Of a DNA stretch of 64,000 nucleotides, positions 8,023 through 16,919 are shown piece after piece; within the stretch, counting starts at the first letter, position 1, and every line of letters begins with the position of its first letter. Origin of the DNA: DASSUW01 sp963740605 (GTDB lineage Bacteria > Actinomycetota > Thermoleophilia > Solirubrobacterales > Solirubrobacteraceae); assembly GCA_963740605.1 (NCBI GenBank), contig CAVUFC010000014.1, positions 434,001 to 498,000 of the forward strand, given 5' to 3'. The notes below the pieces were generated by a model, which saw only the letters and a list, made by a program, of their open reading frames with translations, searched no databases and had not been told where the DNA came from. Made by a program: the position numbers and the translations under genes.

Positions 8023-10257
8023 ATGACTTACTCGCTGCTCCAGCCGCTCCCCGCTGCGGATTCTCCGGCGAATGGATCCCCGCGGATCGTTGTACGCGAG
8101 CGCCTCCTTCGCCGCCTCGCGCAGGCACCGCTCGCGCTCCTCGTCGCGCCCGCCGGCTATGGCAAGAGCATGCTGCTCTCGCAATGGGAAGAGCGCGACG
8201 CGCGACCGTTCGCCGTCGTGGCGCTCCGTGACGGGCACGACGATCCAGGCCGCCTGCTCGAGTCGATCGTCCGCGCGCTGGCCGAGGTCGTGCCGATCGG
8301 GGACGATGTGTTGATCGCGCTCGCGCGGCCCGCGGGCCCGAGCGTGCACGACGCGCTCGATCGGCTGGAGCGCTCCTTGGCGACCTGCGATCCGTTCGTT
8401 CTCGCGCTCGACGACGTGCAGGTGCTCGAGGACGCGGACTCGTTCGCGGCGCTTGCACGCATTGCCGACGTGATTCCCGCCGGCTCGCAACTCGCGCTGG
8501 CCTCGCGCCGCGAGCCGGCCCTGCCGATCGGGCGGGTGCGGGCACAGGCCCGGCTCGTCGACATGCGCGCCCGCGACCTCGCGATGACCCGGAGGGAGGC
8601 CGCGAGGCTCTTCGCCGCCATCGGGCTCGACCTGCCGGCGGACGACGTGATCTTCGCCGTACGTGCGACCGAAGGCTGGCCGGCCGGTCTCTCGCTGGCC
8701 GCGCAGGCCGTGCGCGACGAGCCGAATCCGGCCCGCGCGATCCGGCGGCTGCGGGGCTCGAACCGGCTGATCGCCGATTACCTGCGCGACGAGATCATGG
8801 CGCCACTCAGGCCCGGGGAGATCGAGTTCCTGACACGCGCCTCGATTCTCGATGTGCTGTCCGGCCCGGTATGCGACGCGACGCTCGGCGGCAACGGCTC
8901 AGGAACCCTATTGCGGGACCTCGCGCGTGCGAACACGCTGCTCGTGCCGCTCGACCAGTCGGACGTCGAGTACCGCTATCACCCGCTGTTCGCAGACATG
9001 CTGCGGGCGGAGCTGAGGCGGGGCGAGCCCGACCTCGAACGCGAGCTCCACGGCCGCGCTGCGTCCTGGTATGCGGCGCGCGGTGAACCGGATCGAGCGG
9101 TGCATCACGCGGTCGCCGGCGGCGACACCGCGTTCGCCAGCCGCCTGTTGTGGGCGAGCGTCGCCCCGCACGTCCTGAGCGGTCGCACGGCGCCGGTCAG
9201 GTCGTGGCTGAGCCGCTTCGGCCGCGACGATATCGCCGCGGTCCCCGAGCTCGCGCTCAGCACCGCCGCCGTGCATCTGGCCCATGGCGAGCGTGATCTC
9301 GTCGAGCACTGGGGAGCGGCGGCCGAGCGCGAGGACGCGGCCGGCGATCGCGACTCCGTCGATGCGGGCGTGGCGATCATGCGAGCGGCGGTGTGCCGCA
9401 ACGGGCTCGCGGACATGGCCGCGCAGGCGGATAACGCCTATGCGGCGGCCGCCGATGACAGCCCCTGGCAGTCGCTCGCGTGCCTGCTCCAGGGCGTCGC
9501 GGCACACCTGCAGCGCGACCTCGAGCGTGCGCGCGCGTGTCTCGAGGAAGGTGCGCGCCGCGGTGGTATCGCCGCGCCCGCCATCCAGGTGCTCTGTCTC
9601 GCCCAGCTGGCGCTGCTGGCGATTGACGCCGTCGAATGGAGCGAGGCCGAGACGCTCGTTTCGCGTGCGCGGTCGCAGGTCGACCGCGTCGGGCTCGCCG
9701 ACAGCCCGCTGGCCGCGCTCGTCTTCGCGGTGTCGGCCCGCGTGCGCGCCCAACGCGGACGCGCCGACGAGGCGCAGCAGGACCGGCGGACGACGCTGAG
9801 CCTCCTCGAGCGGCTCCCCGAGTTCGCTCCCTGGTACACGGCCGAAGTACGCATCGTGCTCGCCGCCGCCGCGGTCCGGCGGGGCGATCTCGTTGCGTCG
9901 CGGTCGCTCCTCGGCGACGCCGCACGTGCGACGGGCGAGATCCCCGAGGCGGTGGTGCTGGCGGACTGGGTCGAGCAGGTCGAGGCAGCGGCGGAGACGC
10001 TGGCCGAGAACGTCGCGCGCCCGGCGTCGCTGACCACGGCGGAGCTGCGCGTTCTGCAACTGCTCCCGACGCACCTCTCGTTCCGGCAGATGGCCGGTCG
10101 CCTGCACGTGTCGGCCAACACGGTCAAGACGCACGCGCATGCGATCTATCGCAAGCTCGACGCCTGCTCGCGGTCCGAGGCCGTCGAGCGGGCTCGCGAG
10201 GCCGGCCTCCTGGGCATCGCGGCCGACGAACCCGATCCGCTCACGCGGGCCGCCTGA
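8023..10257 (+). CDS. MalT-like LuxR-family ATPase transcriptional regulator
   Basis: A 744-residue regulator. Residues 30-300 form a STAND-type NTPase with P-loop APAGYGKS (about residue 45), Walker B-like PFVLALDDVQ (about 130) and the arginine-rich sensor region. A helical-repeat middle (about 340-640) follows, ending in a LuxR winged helix-turn-helix (LTTAELRVLQLLPTHLSFRQ, then SANTVKTHAHAIYRKL). Such proteins sense a ligand, bind ATP and activate promoters. It is divergent from zwf, with a TCACCCC dyad in between, so control of the sugar/respiration operon is plausible but unproven. The 3' end leads into a 350-base gap. Confidence 0.85.
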   Translation: MTYSLLQPLPAADSPANGSPRIVVRERLLRRLAQAPLALLVAPAGYGKSMLLSQWEERDARPFAVVALRDGHDDPGRLLESIVRALAEVVPIGDDVLIALARPAGPSVHDALDRLERSLATCDPFVLALDDVQVLEDADSFAALARIADVIPAGSQLALASRREPALPIGRVRAQARLVDMRARDLAMTRREAARLFAAIGLDLPADDVIFAVRATEGWPAGLSLAAQAVRDEPNPARAIRRLRGSNRLIADYLRDEIMAPLRPGEIEFLTRASILDVLSGPVCDATLGGNGSGTLLRDLARANTLLVPLDQSDVEYRYHPLFADMLRAELRRGEPDLERELHGRAASWYAARGEPDRAVHHAVAGGDTAFASRLLWASVAPHVLSGRTAPVRSWLSRFGRDDIAAVPELALSTAAVHLAHGERDLVEHWGAAAEREDAAGDRDSVDAGVAIMRAAVCRNGLADMAAQADNAYAAAADDSPWQSLACLLQGVAAHLQRDLERARACLEEGARRGGIAAPAIQVLCLAQLALLAIDAVEWSEAETLVSRARSQVDRVGLADSPLAALVFAVSARVRAQRGRADEAQQDRRTTLSLLERLPEFAPWYTAEVRIVLAAAAVRRGDLVASRSLLGDAARATGEIPEAVVLADWVEQVEAAAETLAENVARPASLTTAELRVLQLLPTHLSFRQMAGRLHVSANTVKTHAHAIYRKLDACSRSEAVERAREAGLLGIAADEPDPLTRAA

Positions 10258-10436
10258 ACGGCGCAGTCACACGGTCTGCCGAATGCGAGCTTGCGCTACA
10301 CAGCCAACGCGCCTACGCACAATCCAAGACCGCCGTGCAGACGGACAGTGCGCCGCTCTCGACGGCTCCGTGGTCCTGCCCCCCGCGCGTAGTATGGTGC
10401 GATCGCTCGAGTGCGAACCGCACGCAGGAGGAAACG

Positions 10437-10595
10437 GTGTCCGTCTCACACAGACCCGGAGTTTTGTTCCGCGACGGGATGAGCCAAAGCAAGGCGGTGA
10501 GCTGGAGAGGAGCGGAGGCGGTGTGCTGCCCCAGCGCTGCTCGAGCGCTGCGGCTGGAGGAAGGCGAGCCCACCGTCGCCGACGCGGCGGCCTGA
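10437..10595 (+). CDS. Possible 52-residue leader or small protein
   Basis: A GTG start at 10437 follows a textbook Shine-Dalgarno (AGGAGGAAAC). The frame runs 52 codons (MSVSHRPGVLFRDGMSQSKA at the start) to a TGA 16 bases before the ClC start. The remaining gap 10258-10436 shows no other gene; TAGTAT at 10390 could be a -10 element. No family is recognised, and the composition is not clearly protein-like. It could be a leader peptide of the ClC gene or a chance frame after a ribosome site. Confidence 0.3.
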   Translation: MSVSHRPGVLFRDGMSQSKAVSWRGAEAVCCPSAARALRLEEGEPTVADAAA

Positions 10596-10611
10596 CGATG
10601 GTCGCTCGTTC

Positions 10612-11931
10612 GTGAGCGCGGGGTTACGTCCTGGCTCCGGCCAGGGGTCGCGGCCAGGCCCTGACGGGGAGGCGTTGACGCGGTCGCCGGGGTTCTGGCG
10701 GCTGATGGGATATGCCGCGGTTTTCGGGGTGGTCCTCGGGTTCGCCGGCCTGGCGTTCCTGGGGTTGATCAACGGCGGGACCAACCTCTGGTTCACGCTG
10801 CCGAAGAATCCCGGCTGGTTGGACGGAAGCCTCTGGTGGGTGGCTGTGACCGCGGCGGCCGGGGTGCTCGTCGGCGTGCTTCGACGGCTGTTTCGGCTTC
10901 CGGCCAAGTTGCCCGGCACCGTCGAGGAGCTGAAGAACCAGCATGTCGAGCCCTCCACAGCCCCGAAGGCTGTCGCCGTATCGCTGGTGTCGCTCGCCGG
11001 CGGTGCGAGCCTCGGACCGGAGGCGGCACTCGGGCTGATGGGCGGCGGCCTGGGAGCCTGGATCTCGGAGCGGAAGAAGCTCCACCAAGACATGCGAGCG
11101 ACGAACACGCTCACGGGAATGTCCGCAGCGTACGGCGGCCTGTTGTCGTCACCGATCTTGGCGACGATTCTGGTGCTCGAGCTTGCGCGTCCGAAAAACG
11201 CTCGCATCTCGGAGACACTGGTCGGGAGTCTGGTCGCCTCGTCGGTCGCGTTCGCGGTGTACTTTCCGATCGCAGGGTCGACGTTCGTCGGAATCTACTC
11301 GGTGCCGTCGTTCAAGTACGAGGACTGGCAGTTGCTGGCGGCTGTTCCCCTCGGCCTGGTCGCCGGCGCGCTCGCGCTGATCACGATGGTCGCGACCGCA
11401 GTCGTCGCGCGGCTCGCCGCTCGTCTCGGCAATCGGACGATCCTTCGCTCGACCATCGGGGGAGTCGCGTTCGGGCTGGTCGGCGTCGCGCTGCCGCTGA
11501 CGCTGTTCACCGGAACCGATCAGCTCACGACCGTGATCGACGAAGGGGCGGCACTCGGCGCCGGTCTGTTGATCGCGGTCGTGTTCGCGAAGATCCTCGT
11601 GTTCGCGGTCTGTGAGGCCACCGGATTCATCGGCGGGCCGTTCCTCGTGATGCTGTTCATCGGCGGCACGGCCGGGGTCACCGCCCACGTGCTGATCCCG
11701 GGGCTGCCCGAGGCGCTCGCGTTCACGGCAATGTTCGCCGCCCTCCCGGGATCGCTCGTCGCCGCCCCGTTCTCGCTCATCCTGCTCGGCGTCATCACGA
11801 CCCAGATCGGCGCCCTACAGACAGCGCCCGTCACGATCGCCGTCATCACCGCCTACCTCGCCGTCTCCGGCTCCGGTCTGCTCATCGCGCTGGCGCAACG
11901 GCAACGCAAGCCCGCCGCCTCCGACGCATGA
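10612..11931 (+). CDS. ClC-family chloride channel/antiporter
   Basis: A 439-residue polytopic membrane protein with about ten hydrophobic segments. SLAGGASLGPEAALG matches the GxxGPE filter-loop region of ClC proteins, and CEATGFIGGPFLVMLFIGGTAG matches the late GGxFxP loop near helix N. Canonical motif residues are partly substituted, as in many actinobacterial ClC homologues, so Cl-/H+ exchange, channel activity or another anion cannot be told apart. The GTG start 10612 gives a 25-residue polar N-terminus before the first helix. It stands alone on the plus strand, followed by a 123-base gap (11932-12054) in which I see nothing. Confidence 0.85.
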   Translation: MSAGLRPGSGQGSRPGPDGEALTRSPGFWRLMGYAAVFGVVLGFAGLAFLGLINGGTNLWFTLPKNPGWLDGSLWWVAVTAAAGVLVGVLRRLFRLPAKLPGTVEELKNQHVEPSTAPKAVAVSLVSLAGGASLGPEAALGLMGGGLGAWISERKKLHQDMRATNTLTGMSAAYGGLLSSPILATILVLELARPKNARISETLVGSLVASSVAFAVYFPIAGSTFVGIYSVPSFKYEDWQLLAAVPLGLVAGALALITMVATAVVARLAARLGNRTILRSTIGGVAFGLVGVALPLTLFTGTDQLTTVIDEGAALGAGLLIAVVFAKILVFAVCEATGFIGGPFLVMLFIGGTAGVTAHVLIPGLPEALAFTAMFAALPGSLVAAPFSLILLGVITTQIGALQTAPVTIAVITAYLAVSGSGLLIALAQRQRKPAASDA

Positions 11932-12054
11932 ACAAGAACAACCCAGGCAGCGCGTGATCGAGCTCATGGTGGCCGCCAACCGAGGCCTGGGAGCGTTGAG
12001 GGCCACGCCGATCATGGTCGCCTGAACGACCGTACGCTCTCTGAAGGGCGTGGG

Positions 12055-13260
12055 TCAGGCGGGTGCGACGTCCGCGGCGGCGGGCTTCGCTTCGCCGCCG
12101 GGGAACTCTTGCTGCGTCTGATGGCGCAGCGCCACGACGCCGAGGGCGAGCAGCGCGCCGAGGAACACGATGCCCCACCAGGTGCGCAACGCGTGCGTCC
12201 CGCCCCAGAGGATGAGCAGCAGGAAGACGGCGCCGACGGCGGCCCAGGCGATGCCCGGGCGTTCGTTGAGCACCGGCGCGACCCGTCCGCGAACGCGGGT
12301 CGCGTGCACGGTCGGACCGGCGAAGATCGAGGCGGCGACGACGATTGCGCCGTAGAGGATCGCCGCCCAGCCGATCTGGCTGAGGATCGCGCTGCCGATC
12401 AGCCACGCCTGTTGCCCGGCGGCCTCCCCCTGCGGGGAGGTGAGCGCGTCGACGGCCTCGTTCCCGGCTACCCGACGCACGACGAGGACGGTGAGACCGA
12501 CGAGCACGAGCGCGAATCCGACGTCCCGGAGCGTCGCCCGACGCTCACCGCGCGCCAGGTAGATCGCGAGCGCGTACAGCGCGAACACGAGGACGAACAG
12601 GCCGGCGCTGAGCACGCGCACGCCGTTGACGGCGGTCTGGGCCGCGGATAGCTGGTCTGAGCGCATGACCGTGATCACCCCAGCGTCCGGGGGGATCTTC
12701 GACAGCGCCGACGCCGGCAGCCCGAGCTCGGTCCCGATCTCCGTCACCAGGTCGCCCAGGTCGAGCGTGACGACCCCGTCGCCGGTCGAGATCCCGTGGC
12801 CGGTCTTGTCCTCGAGCACATTGACGAGCTTCTGTTGCGCCAGCGAGCTGGCATTGATGAACAGCTGCTGCACCCGCGGCGCCTCGAGCAGCCGCTTGAC
12901 AGCGTCCGTGGCGGGCTGCCGCAGCCCCGCGGCGACCGATGGCGCCAACGGCTTGAGGTTGGCCGGCAGTCTCTCCTGGAGCCCGGCACCGACATCCACG
13001 TTGTCGTAGAGCTCGTTGACCAGGAACACCGACAGCGCGTTCTGCACCTCCGCGTTCTCGATCAGCTGCGCGCTCGCGTCCGTCCAGGACTGGTTGTCGA
13101 GCATCTGCCGGTGCACCCACGTCGTCAGGATCGATCCGAGCGCGATCAGCGAGGCGACGACGATCAACGCCCACACGAGCGCGCGACGACGCCCGCGCAT
13201 CCGCGCGGGCACCCGATCGCCATCGACAGCAACGGCGGGCGGAGCTGCGGTCTTCGTCAC
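12055..13260 (-). CDS. Integral membrane protein with large external domain
   Basis: About 401 residues from GTG 13260; a TTG at 13281 is possible. One membrane helix (ALVWALIVVASLIALGSIL) is followed by an external region of about 160 residues (QSWTDASAQLIENAEVQNAL, ERLPANLKPLAPSVAAGL, AQQKLVNVLEDKTG). Four or five helices follow to the C-terminus. This layout matches an uncharacterised actinobacterial membrane-protein family; I know no function. The start is 37 bases from a TCACCCC dyad (13297-13313), shared with the divergent GAP-family gene, so the two are probably co-regulated. Confidence 0.7.
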   Translation of the reverse strand: MTKTAAPPAVAVDGDRVPARMRGRRRALVWALIVVASLIALGSILTTWVHRQMLDNQSWTDASAQLIENAEVQNALSVFLVNELYDNVDVGAGLQERLPANLKPLAPSVAAGLRQPATDAVKRLLEAPRVQQLFINASSLAQQKLVNVLEDKTGHGISTGDGVVTLDLGDLVTEIGTELGLPASALSKIPPDAGVITVMRSDQLSAAQTAVNGVRVLSAGLFVLVFALYALAIYLARGERRATLRDVGFALVLVGLTVLVVRRVAGNEAVDALTSPQGEAAGQQAWLIGSAILSQIGWAAILYGAIVVAASIFAGPTVHATRVRGRVAPVLNERPGIAWAAVGAVFLLLILWGGTHALRTWWGIVFLGALLALGVVALRHQTQQEFPGGEAKPAAADVAPA

Positions 13261-13296
13261 AACCTGGAGTGTGCTCCGCAAAGTCGCCGCCCGACA

Positions 13297-13313
13297 TCAC
13301 CCCAAAGGGATGA
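13297..13313. promoter_or_regulatory. 17-bp TCACCCC-type dyad, copy 2
   Basis: TCACCCCAAAGGGATGA is the most symmetrical of the five copies (TCACCC and GGGATGA halves). It lies between the divergent membrane-protein genes at 13260 (minus) and 13363 (plus). Confidence 0.7.
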
Positions 13314-13362
13314 GTTCGGCGGCGACTCGCGCGAGGCGGAGCCGGGACCTATACTCCGGTCG

Positions 13363-14049
13363 GTGCTGGCGGCGCTCGCGGTCGTCATCCCGCTGGGGCT
13401 GGGCGGAGCGGTGAGCCCGGTGATGTTGACAGAGCAGACCGTGCTGCTCGCCCGCCCCGACGGTAGTCGCGCAGCGGTGCGCTACGCCGCCGGCGTGGTC
13501 CTCACCACGTTCGTGATCGTCATCGCCATCGTGCTCTTCGGACGCGCGATCTCGCTCCCGACCGAGCCACACCTGGACGCGACGCTCGACCTCGTTCTCG
13601 GCCTGGTCCTGGTCAACGTGGCTGCTCTCGTTCTCGTCTCGGGACGGCGCCGAGACACATCGTCGCGTCACACCGGCGGTAACGACGGGAGTGCGAGTGG
13701 TTCGCGCCAGGTTCGCGCGGCGTTTGCGTTCGGCGTCTTCGCCATGGCGACGAACGTCACGACGCTGGCCCTGATCGCACCGGCCGCCAAAGAGATCTCC
13801 AGAGCTGACGCGCAGATCGCCGCTGAAGCGGTGCTCGTCCTCGTGCTCGTCGGCCTGGTTTCCATGCCCGCGTGGGTTCCCGTCGCCCTGACCCGGGTTG
13901 CGCCCGGTCCCAGCCAGCGTGGGCTCGCTGCTGTGCGCGATCAGATCGCTCGCCGCGGTCGCGGGTTCAGCGTCGGGCTGCTCAGCGCCGCCGGGCTGTT
14001 CTTCATTGGACGCGGGCTCATAGGGCTGCTCGGCCACATCTCGGTCTGA
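13363..14049 (+). CDS. GAP-family (Sap-like) membrane protein
   Basis: A 228-residue, six-helix membrane protein starting at GTG 13363 (LAALAVVIPLGLGGAVSPVM). The opening PLGLGGAVSPVMLTEQTVLLA and the later FGVFAMATNVTTLALIAPAAKEI fit the LysE-like GAP family, which includes mycobacterial Sap, implicated in export of cell-envelope glycolipids. Substrate here is unknown. It is read divergently from the large membrane protein, with a TCACCCC dyad between them, and is followed only three bases later by another copy of that dyad. A second family member occurs at 28165. Confidence 0.75.
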   Translation: MLAALAVVIPLGLGGAVSPVMLTEQTVLLARPDGSRAAVRYAAGVVLTTFVIVIAIVLFGRAISLPTEPHLDATLDLVLGLVLVNVAALVLVSGRRRDTSSRHTGGNDGSASGSRQVRAAFAFGVFAMATNVTTLALIAPAAKEISRADAQIAAEAVLVLVLVGLVSMPAWVPVALTRVAPGPSQRGLAAVRDQIARRGRGFSVGLLSAAGLFFIGRGLIGLLGHISV

Positions 14050-14052
14050 GCG

Positions 14053-14069
14053 TCACCCCAATCGGATGA
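14053..14069. promoter_or_regulatory. 17-bp TCACCCC-type dyad, copy 3
   Basis: TCACCCCAATCGGATGA is used here as the consensus. It ends 38 bases before the PAS-LuxR start, in position for autoregulation of that regulator. Confidence 0.7.
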
Positions 14070-14107
14070 CACGTCCGGCCGCGCCGTCGGGGACGCTGGG
14101 CGATGGG

Positions 14108-14707
14108 ATGGCGGAGACGAGCGGACGTGACGGGTGGCCGGCGCTCTTCACCGCCGCGTTCAGGCAGTCAAGCAACGCGATGGCGTTGGTCGACGATCGC
14201 CGTCGGCACGTCGACGTCAACGGCCCGTATCTCAAGCTCCTGGGCTATAGGCGGGCCAAGCTCGTCGGGCACCCGATCTTCGAGATCGTGTCCAACGGCC
14301 CGATCGCCACCGAGGACGAGTGGGAAGCCGCGTTGCACAGCGGCAACTTCGCGGGCAGTGCCGACCTCGTGTGCGCGGACGGCTCGACCGTGTCCGTCGA
14401 CTGGGGGGCGCACGTCGTCGTGGCCACCGGTCACCGGCTCGCGCTCCTCGTCGCGCTCAGTACGTCGCGCCGGAGCTTGCGCCGCGCCGCCGCCGGCACA
14501 TCCGACGCTCCCCCGCTCTCACCTCGCGAGCTGGAGATCGTGGAGCTCGTGGCACTCGGCTACAGCGGACCGGAGATCGCCCTGAAACTCCACATCTCGC
14601 ACGAGACGGTGCGCACCCACGTCCGCAACGCGATGGTCAAGACGGGCGCGCGGTCGCGAGCGCACCTGGTCGCCAAGGCGCTCGCTGACGGCGCGATCGC
14701 GCTCTGA
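14108..14707 (+). CDS. PAS domain LuxR-family transcriptional regulator
   Basis: 199 residues from ATG 14108; an upstream GTG-type frame would start inside the dyad. Residues about 12-115 are a PAS sensor (FRQSSNAMALVDDRRRHVDV, then YLKLLGYRRAKLVGHPIFEI). Residues about 135-199 are a LuxR HTH (LSPRELEIVELVALGYSGPE, ISHETVRTHVRNAMVKTGAR). There is no receiver domain, so the PAS pocket (redox, light or small ligand) is presumably the input. A TCACCCC dyad directly upstream makes it the leading candidate for the factor that binds all five copies. That link is inference. Confidence 0.85.
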   Translation: MAETSGRDGWPALFTAAFRQSSNAMALVDDRRRHVDVNGPYLKLLGYRRAKLVGHPIFEIVSNGPIATEDEWEAALHSGNFAGSADLVCADGSTVSVDWGAHVVVATGHRLALLVALSTSRRSLRRAAAGTSDAPPLSPRELEIVELVALGYSGPEIALKLHISHETVRTHVRNAMVKTGARSRAHLVAKALADGAIAL

Positions 14708-14709
14708 GA

Positions 14710-15630
14710 TCACTTGACGGTGATCGAGAACCCGGCGCGGAAGCTCTCCCCCGCGGCCAGCACCGGCAGCGCCGCGCCGCCGTCGACCAGCGCGTTGGTC
14801 GGCGCGGTCATCGGCTCGAAGGCGACGACGTCGTCCGCAGCCGGCGCGAACACCTGCGCGAATGGGAAGCCCTCCAGGAACGCGAGCTCGATGCGACGCC
14901 CGCCGCCGGCGAGCACGAACGGCCGCCCGTCGGCAGGGGCGGCATAGGCGTCGTCGAACGTCCGCTCGCCGAGCGGCGCGGGCTTCACCGTGACGGGGAC
15001 GCGCTCGCCGGTCGGGAGCATCTGGTCGTCGAGCGACAACGCCTCGGTGACCGGCACCTCGACCTCCCACAGTCCGCGATCGACGCCCGGGAGGCGCAGG
15101 TACGGGTGATATCCGAACGCGATCGGCACCGGACCGCCCGCGTCAGCATCCACGGTGGTGGCGATCGTCAGCGTTCGGGTCTCGAGCGTGGCCTCGATCG
15201 TCAGCGTGTGCGGGAACGGGAACGCCTCGGTGAACCCGCCCGCCTCGCCGAACGCGAACGTCGCGACGAGCACCCCGGCCTCGTGGCGGATCACCTGCCA
15301 TCCGCCGATGCCCGAGAGCTGGCCGTGCATCGGCAGTCCCTGGCCGTCGCGCCGCAACGGGGGCGTCACGGACTCGAGGTTCACCTCCCGGCCCGCGACG
15401 GTGAAGCGCGTGCGGCCGAGCCGGTTCGCCCACGGGTACAGCAGCGGGATGCCCATCGTCTTGCGCTCGGCGACGTAGGCGCGCAACCCTCCCCGCAGAC
15501 CGAGCAGCTCCTCGCCGCGATGAACGAGCGAGCATCCGACCATTCCTGCGTCCGGTACGAACGCGGCCTCGAGTTCGGCGCTCGCGAGCGTGAGCGCGGC
15601 GAAGCCCTCGACGACCGCTTCCGATCCCAT
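14710..15630 (-). CDS. Aldose 1-epimerase family protein
   Basis: A 306-residue cytoplasmic protein of the GalM/YeaD mutarotase fold. Conserved elements are YPWANRLGRTRF, GLPMHGQL (His), FGYHPYL (catalytic His) and VAFEPMTAPTNAL (catalytic Glu and substrate Asn). It would interconvert alpha and beta anomers of an aldose or hexose-6-phosphate. Convergent with the PAS-LuxR gene, with only two bases between stops. Its function fits the sugar-oxidation genes 7 kb away, but no operon joins them. Confidence 0.87.
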   Translation of the reverse strand: MGSEAVVEGFAALTLASAELEAAFVPDAGMVGCSLVHRGEELLGLRGGLRAYVAERKTMGIPLLYPWANRLGRTRFTVAGREVNLESVTPPLRRDGQGLPMHGQLSGIGGWQVIRHEAGVLVATFAFGEAGGFTEAFPFPHTLTIEATLETRTLTIATTVDADAGGPVPIAFGYHPYLRLPGVDRGLWEVEVPVTEALSLDDQMLPTGERVPVTVKPAPLGERTFDDAYAAPADGRPFVLAGGGRRIELAFLEGFPFAQVFAPAADDVVAFEPMTAPTNALVDGGAALPVLAAGESFRAGFSITVK

Positions 15631-15696
15631 CCTGCCGCGACCTTAGCGCCTCGTGACGTTGACGTCCGTGGTCATCGGCGGGATAGTCGCTGGCCC

Positions 15697-16179
15697 GTGA
15701 CCGACTCTCCCCCCTCGGCCCACCTCCTCGTCTACGGGTTCGGGCCCGACCTGTATATGGAGGGCGAGTTCGTCGGTGCGCTCGAGCGGATCGAGAGCGA
15801 CGGCGGACGCATCCTCGACGTCCTGTTCCTGCAGAGCGATCCCGCGACCGGCGACGTCAGCGCCTTTGCGCTGAGCGGCGGCGCGATCGGGAAGCTCGTC
15901 GTGCCGATCCTCGACTTCCGCCTCGATGCCGGCCGGCGGCGGCGTATGACCGAGCGAGTCCTGCGCGACGGCACGGGCGGAATGACCGGAGAGGACGTGA
16001 AGGCGATCGCCGGCCGGCTCGAGCCTGGCTCGGCCATCGCCGCCGCGTTGTTGCAGCATGCATCGGTCGAGCCGCTGCACGAAGCGGCGTCGCGGCTGGG
16101 CGGCGCCCCGCTGGAGAATCGGCAGGTCGCCGCGACCACGCTCACGGCCGCGTTGCTCGAGAACGTCCGGCCCGGCTGA
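15697..16179 (+). CDS. DUF6325/DUF1269-like protein
   Basis: A 160-residue soluble protein starting at GTG 15697. It opens with LLVYGFGPDLYMEGEF followed by ALERIESDGGRILDVLFLQSDPATGDVSAF, the pattern of actinobacterial DUF6325/DUF1269-type proteins in which a residue-poor alpha/beta core is followed by a helical tail (LEPGSAIAAALLQHASVEPL). Members are often found beside envelope or stress genes, and no activity is established. It is followed seven bases later by a TCACCCC dyad and the potassium-channel gene. The divergent epimerase start is 66 bases upstream. Confidence 0.6.
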   Translation: MTDSPPSAHLLVYGFGPDLYMEGEFVGALERIESDGGRILDVLFLQSDPATGDVSAFALSGGAIGKLVVPILDFRLDAGRRRRMTERVLRDGTGGMTGEDVKAIAGRLEPGSAIAAALLQHASVEPLHEAASRLGGAPLENRQVAATTLTAALLENVRPG

Positions 16180-16185
16180 CACACA

Positions 16186-16202
16186 TCACCCCGATCGAGT
16201 GA
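16186..16202. promoter_or_regulatory. 17-bp TCACCCC-type dyad, copy 4
   Basis: TCACCCCGATCGAGTGA lies between the DUF6325-like gene and the ion channel, 26 bases before the channel's ATG. Outer bases TCAC and GTGA are perfectly inverted. Confidence 0.6.
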
Positions 16203-16228
16203 TTGCCGGCGCGCGCGACCGGTGCAGG

Positions 16229-16906
16229 ATGATCGCCATGGGAAGCTCGTCGGACGCCCCCGCCGCGTCGGCGCGGTACCGGTACGCCGCAGTCTTCGTG
16301 CTCGCGCTGACCCTGCTCGTGTTCGTGATCGTCGCGCCGAATGAGGATTGGTCGCGCGCAGTCGCCCTGTCGATCGAGAGCGCCGCGCTGATCGTGGCGA
16401 TCGCCACCTCACGCGCCGGCCGCGAGGTGCGCCGGACGAGAACGGCGATCGTCGCGGTTCTCGGCGCGCTCGCCGTGATCGGCGTCGGCGTGGGAGTGCT
16501 CGGGCCGACGGCGACGACCGTGCTGAGCGGCGCGCTCGCCCTGGCGATCCCGCTCAGCCTCGTGCGCGGGCTCCTGCGCCTCGTCACCGTCCACGGCGTG
16601 ACGTTACAAGCCGTCGCCGGCGCGCTCGCCATCTACCTCCTGATCGGCCTGCTGTTCGCGTGGGTCATCGGGTTCATCGCCCAGGTCGACGCCTCCCCGT
16701 ACTTCGCGAACGGGACCGACGGCACCGTGGGCGAACGGGCGTACTTCAGCCTCTCCGTCCTCACCACGACGGGGTTCGGCGACTTCACGGCCGGGCAGCC
16801 GGTTGGGCGGGCGCTGGCGGTGCTGGAGATGCTCGTCGGCCAGCTCTACCTCGTGACCGTCATCGGGCTCATGATCGGCAACTTCGCCGCCCGCCGCATG
16901 GCGTGA
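16229..16906 (+). CDS. Two-pore-helix type potassium channel protein
   Basis: A 225-residue membrane protein (ATG 16229; ATG 16238 also possible). Four N-terminal hydrophobic segments precede a pore unit: YLLIGLLFAWVIGFIAQV, then the loop ERAYFSLSVLTTTGFGDF, then a last helix (LEMLVGQLYLVTVIGLMIG). TTGFGDF is a K+ selectivity filter of the GFGD type (variant of TVGYGD). There is no RCK/TrkA-N domain, so gating must come from elsewhere. The upstream dyad suggests regulation with the neighbouring membrane genes. Confidence 0.85.
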   Translation: MIAMGSSSDAPAASARYRYAAVFVLALTLLVFVIVAPNEDWSRAVALSIESAALIVAIATSRAGREVRRTRTAIVAVLGALAVIGVGVGVLGPTATTVLSGALALAIPLSLVRGLLRLVTVHGVTLQAVAGALAIYLLIGLLFAWVIGFIAQVDASPYFANGTDGTVGERAYFSLSVLTTTGFGDFTAGQPVGRALAVLEMLVGQLYLVTVIGLMIGNFAARRMA

Positions 16907-16919
16907 CGCTGACGCTCGC

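Noticed and set aside
10258..10436. Fluoride or other riboswitch upstream of the ClC gene
   Set aside because: I could not match the conserved core of any riboswitch class, and the ClC protein lacks clear fluoride-type filter residues.
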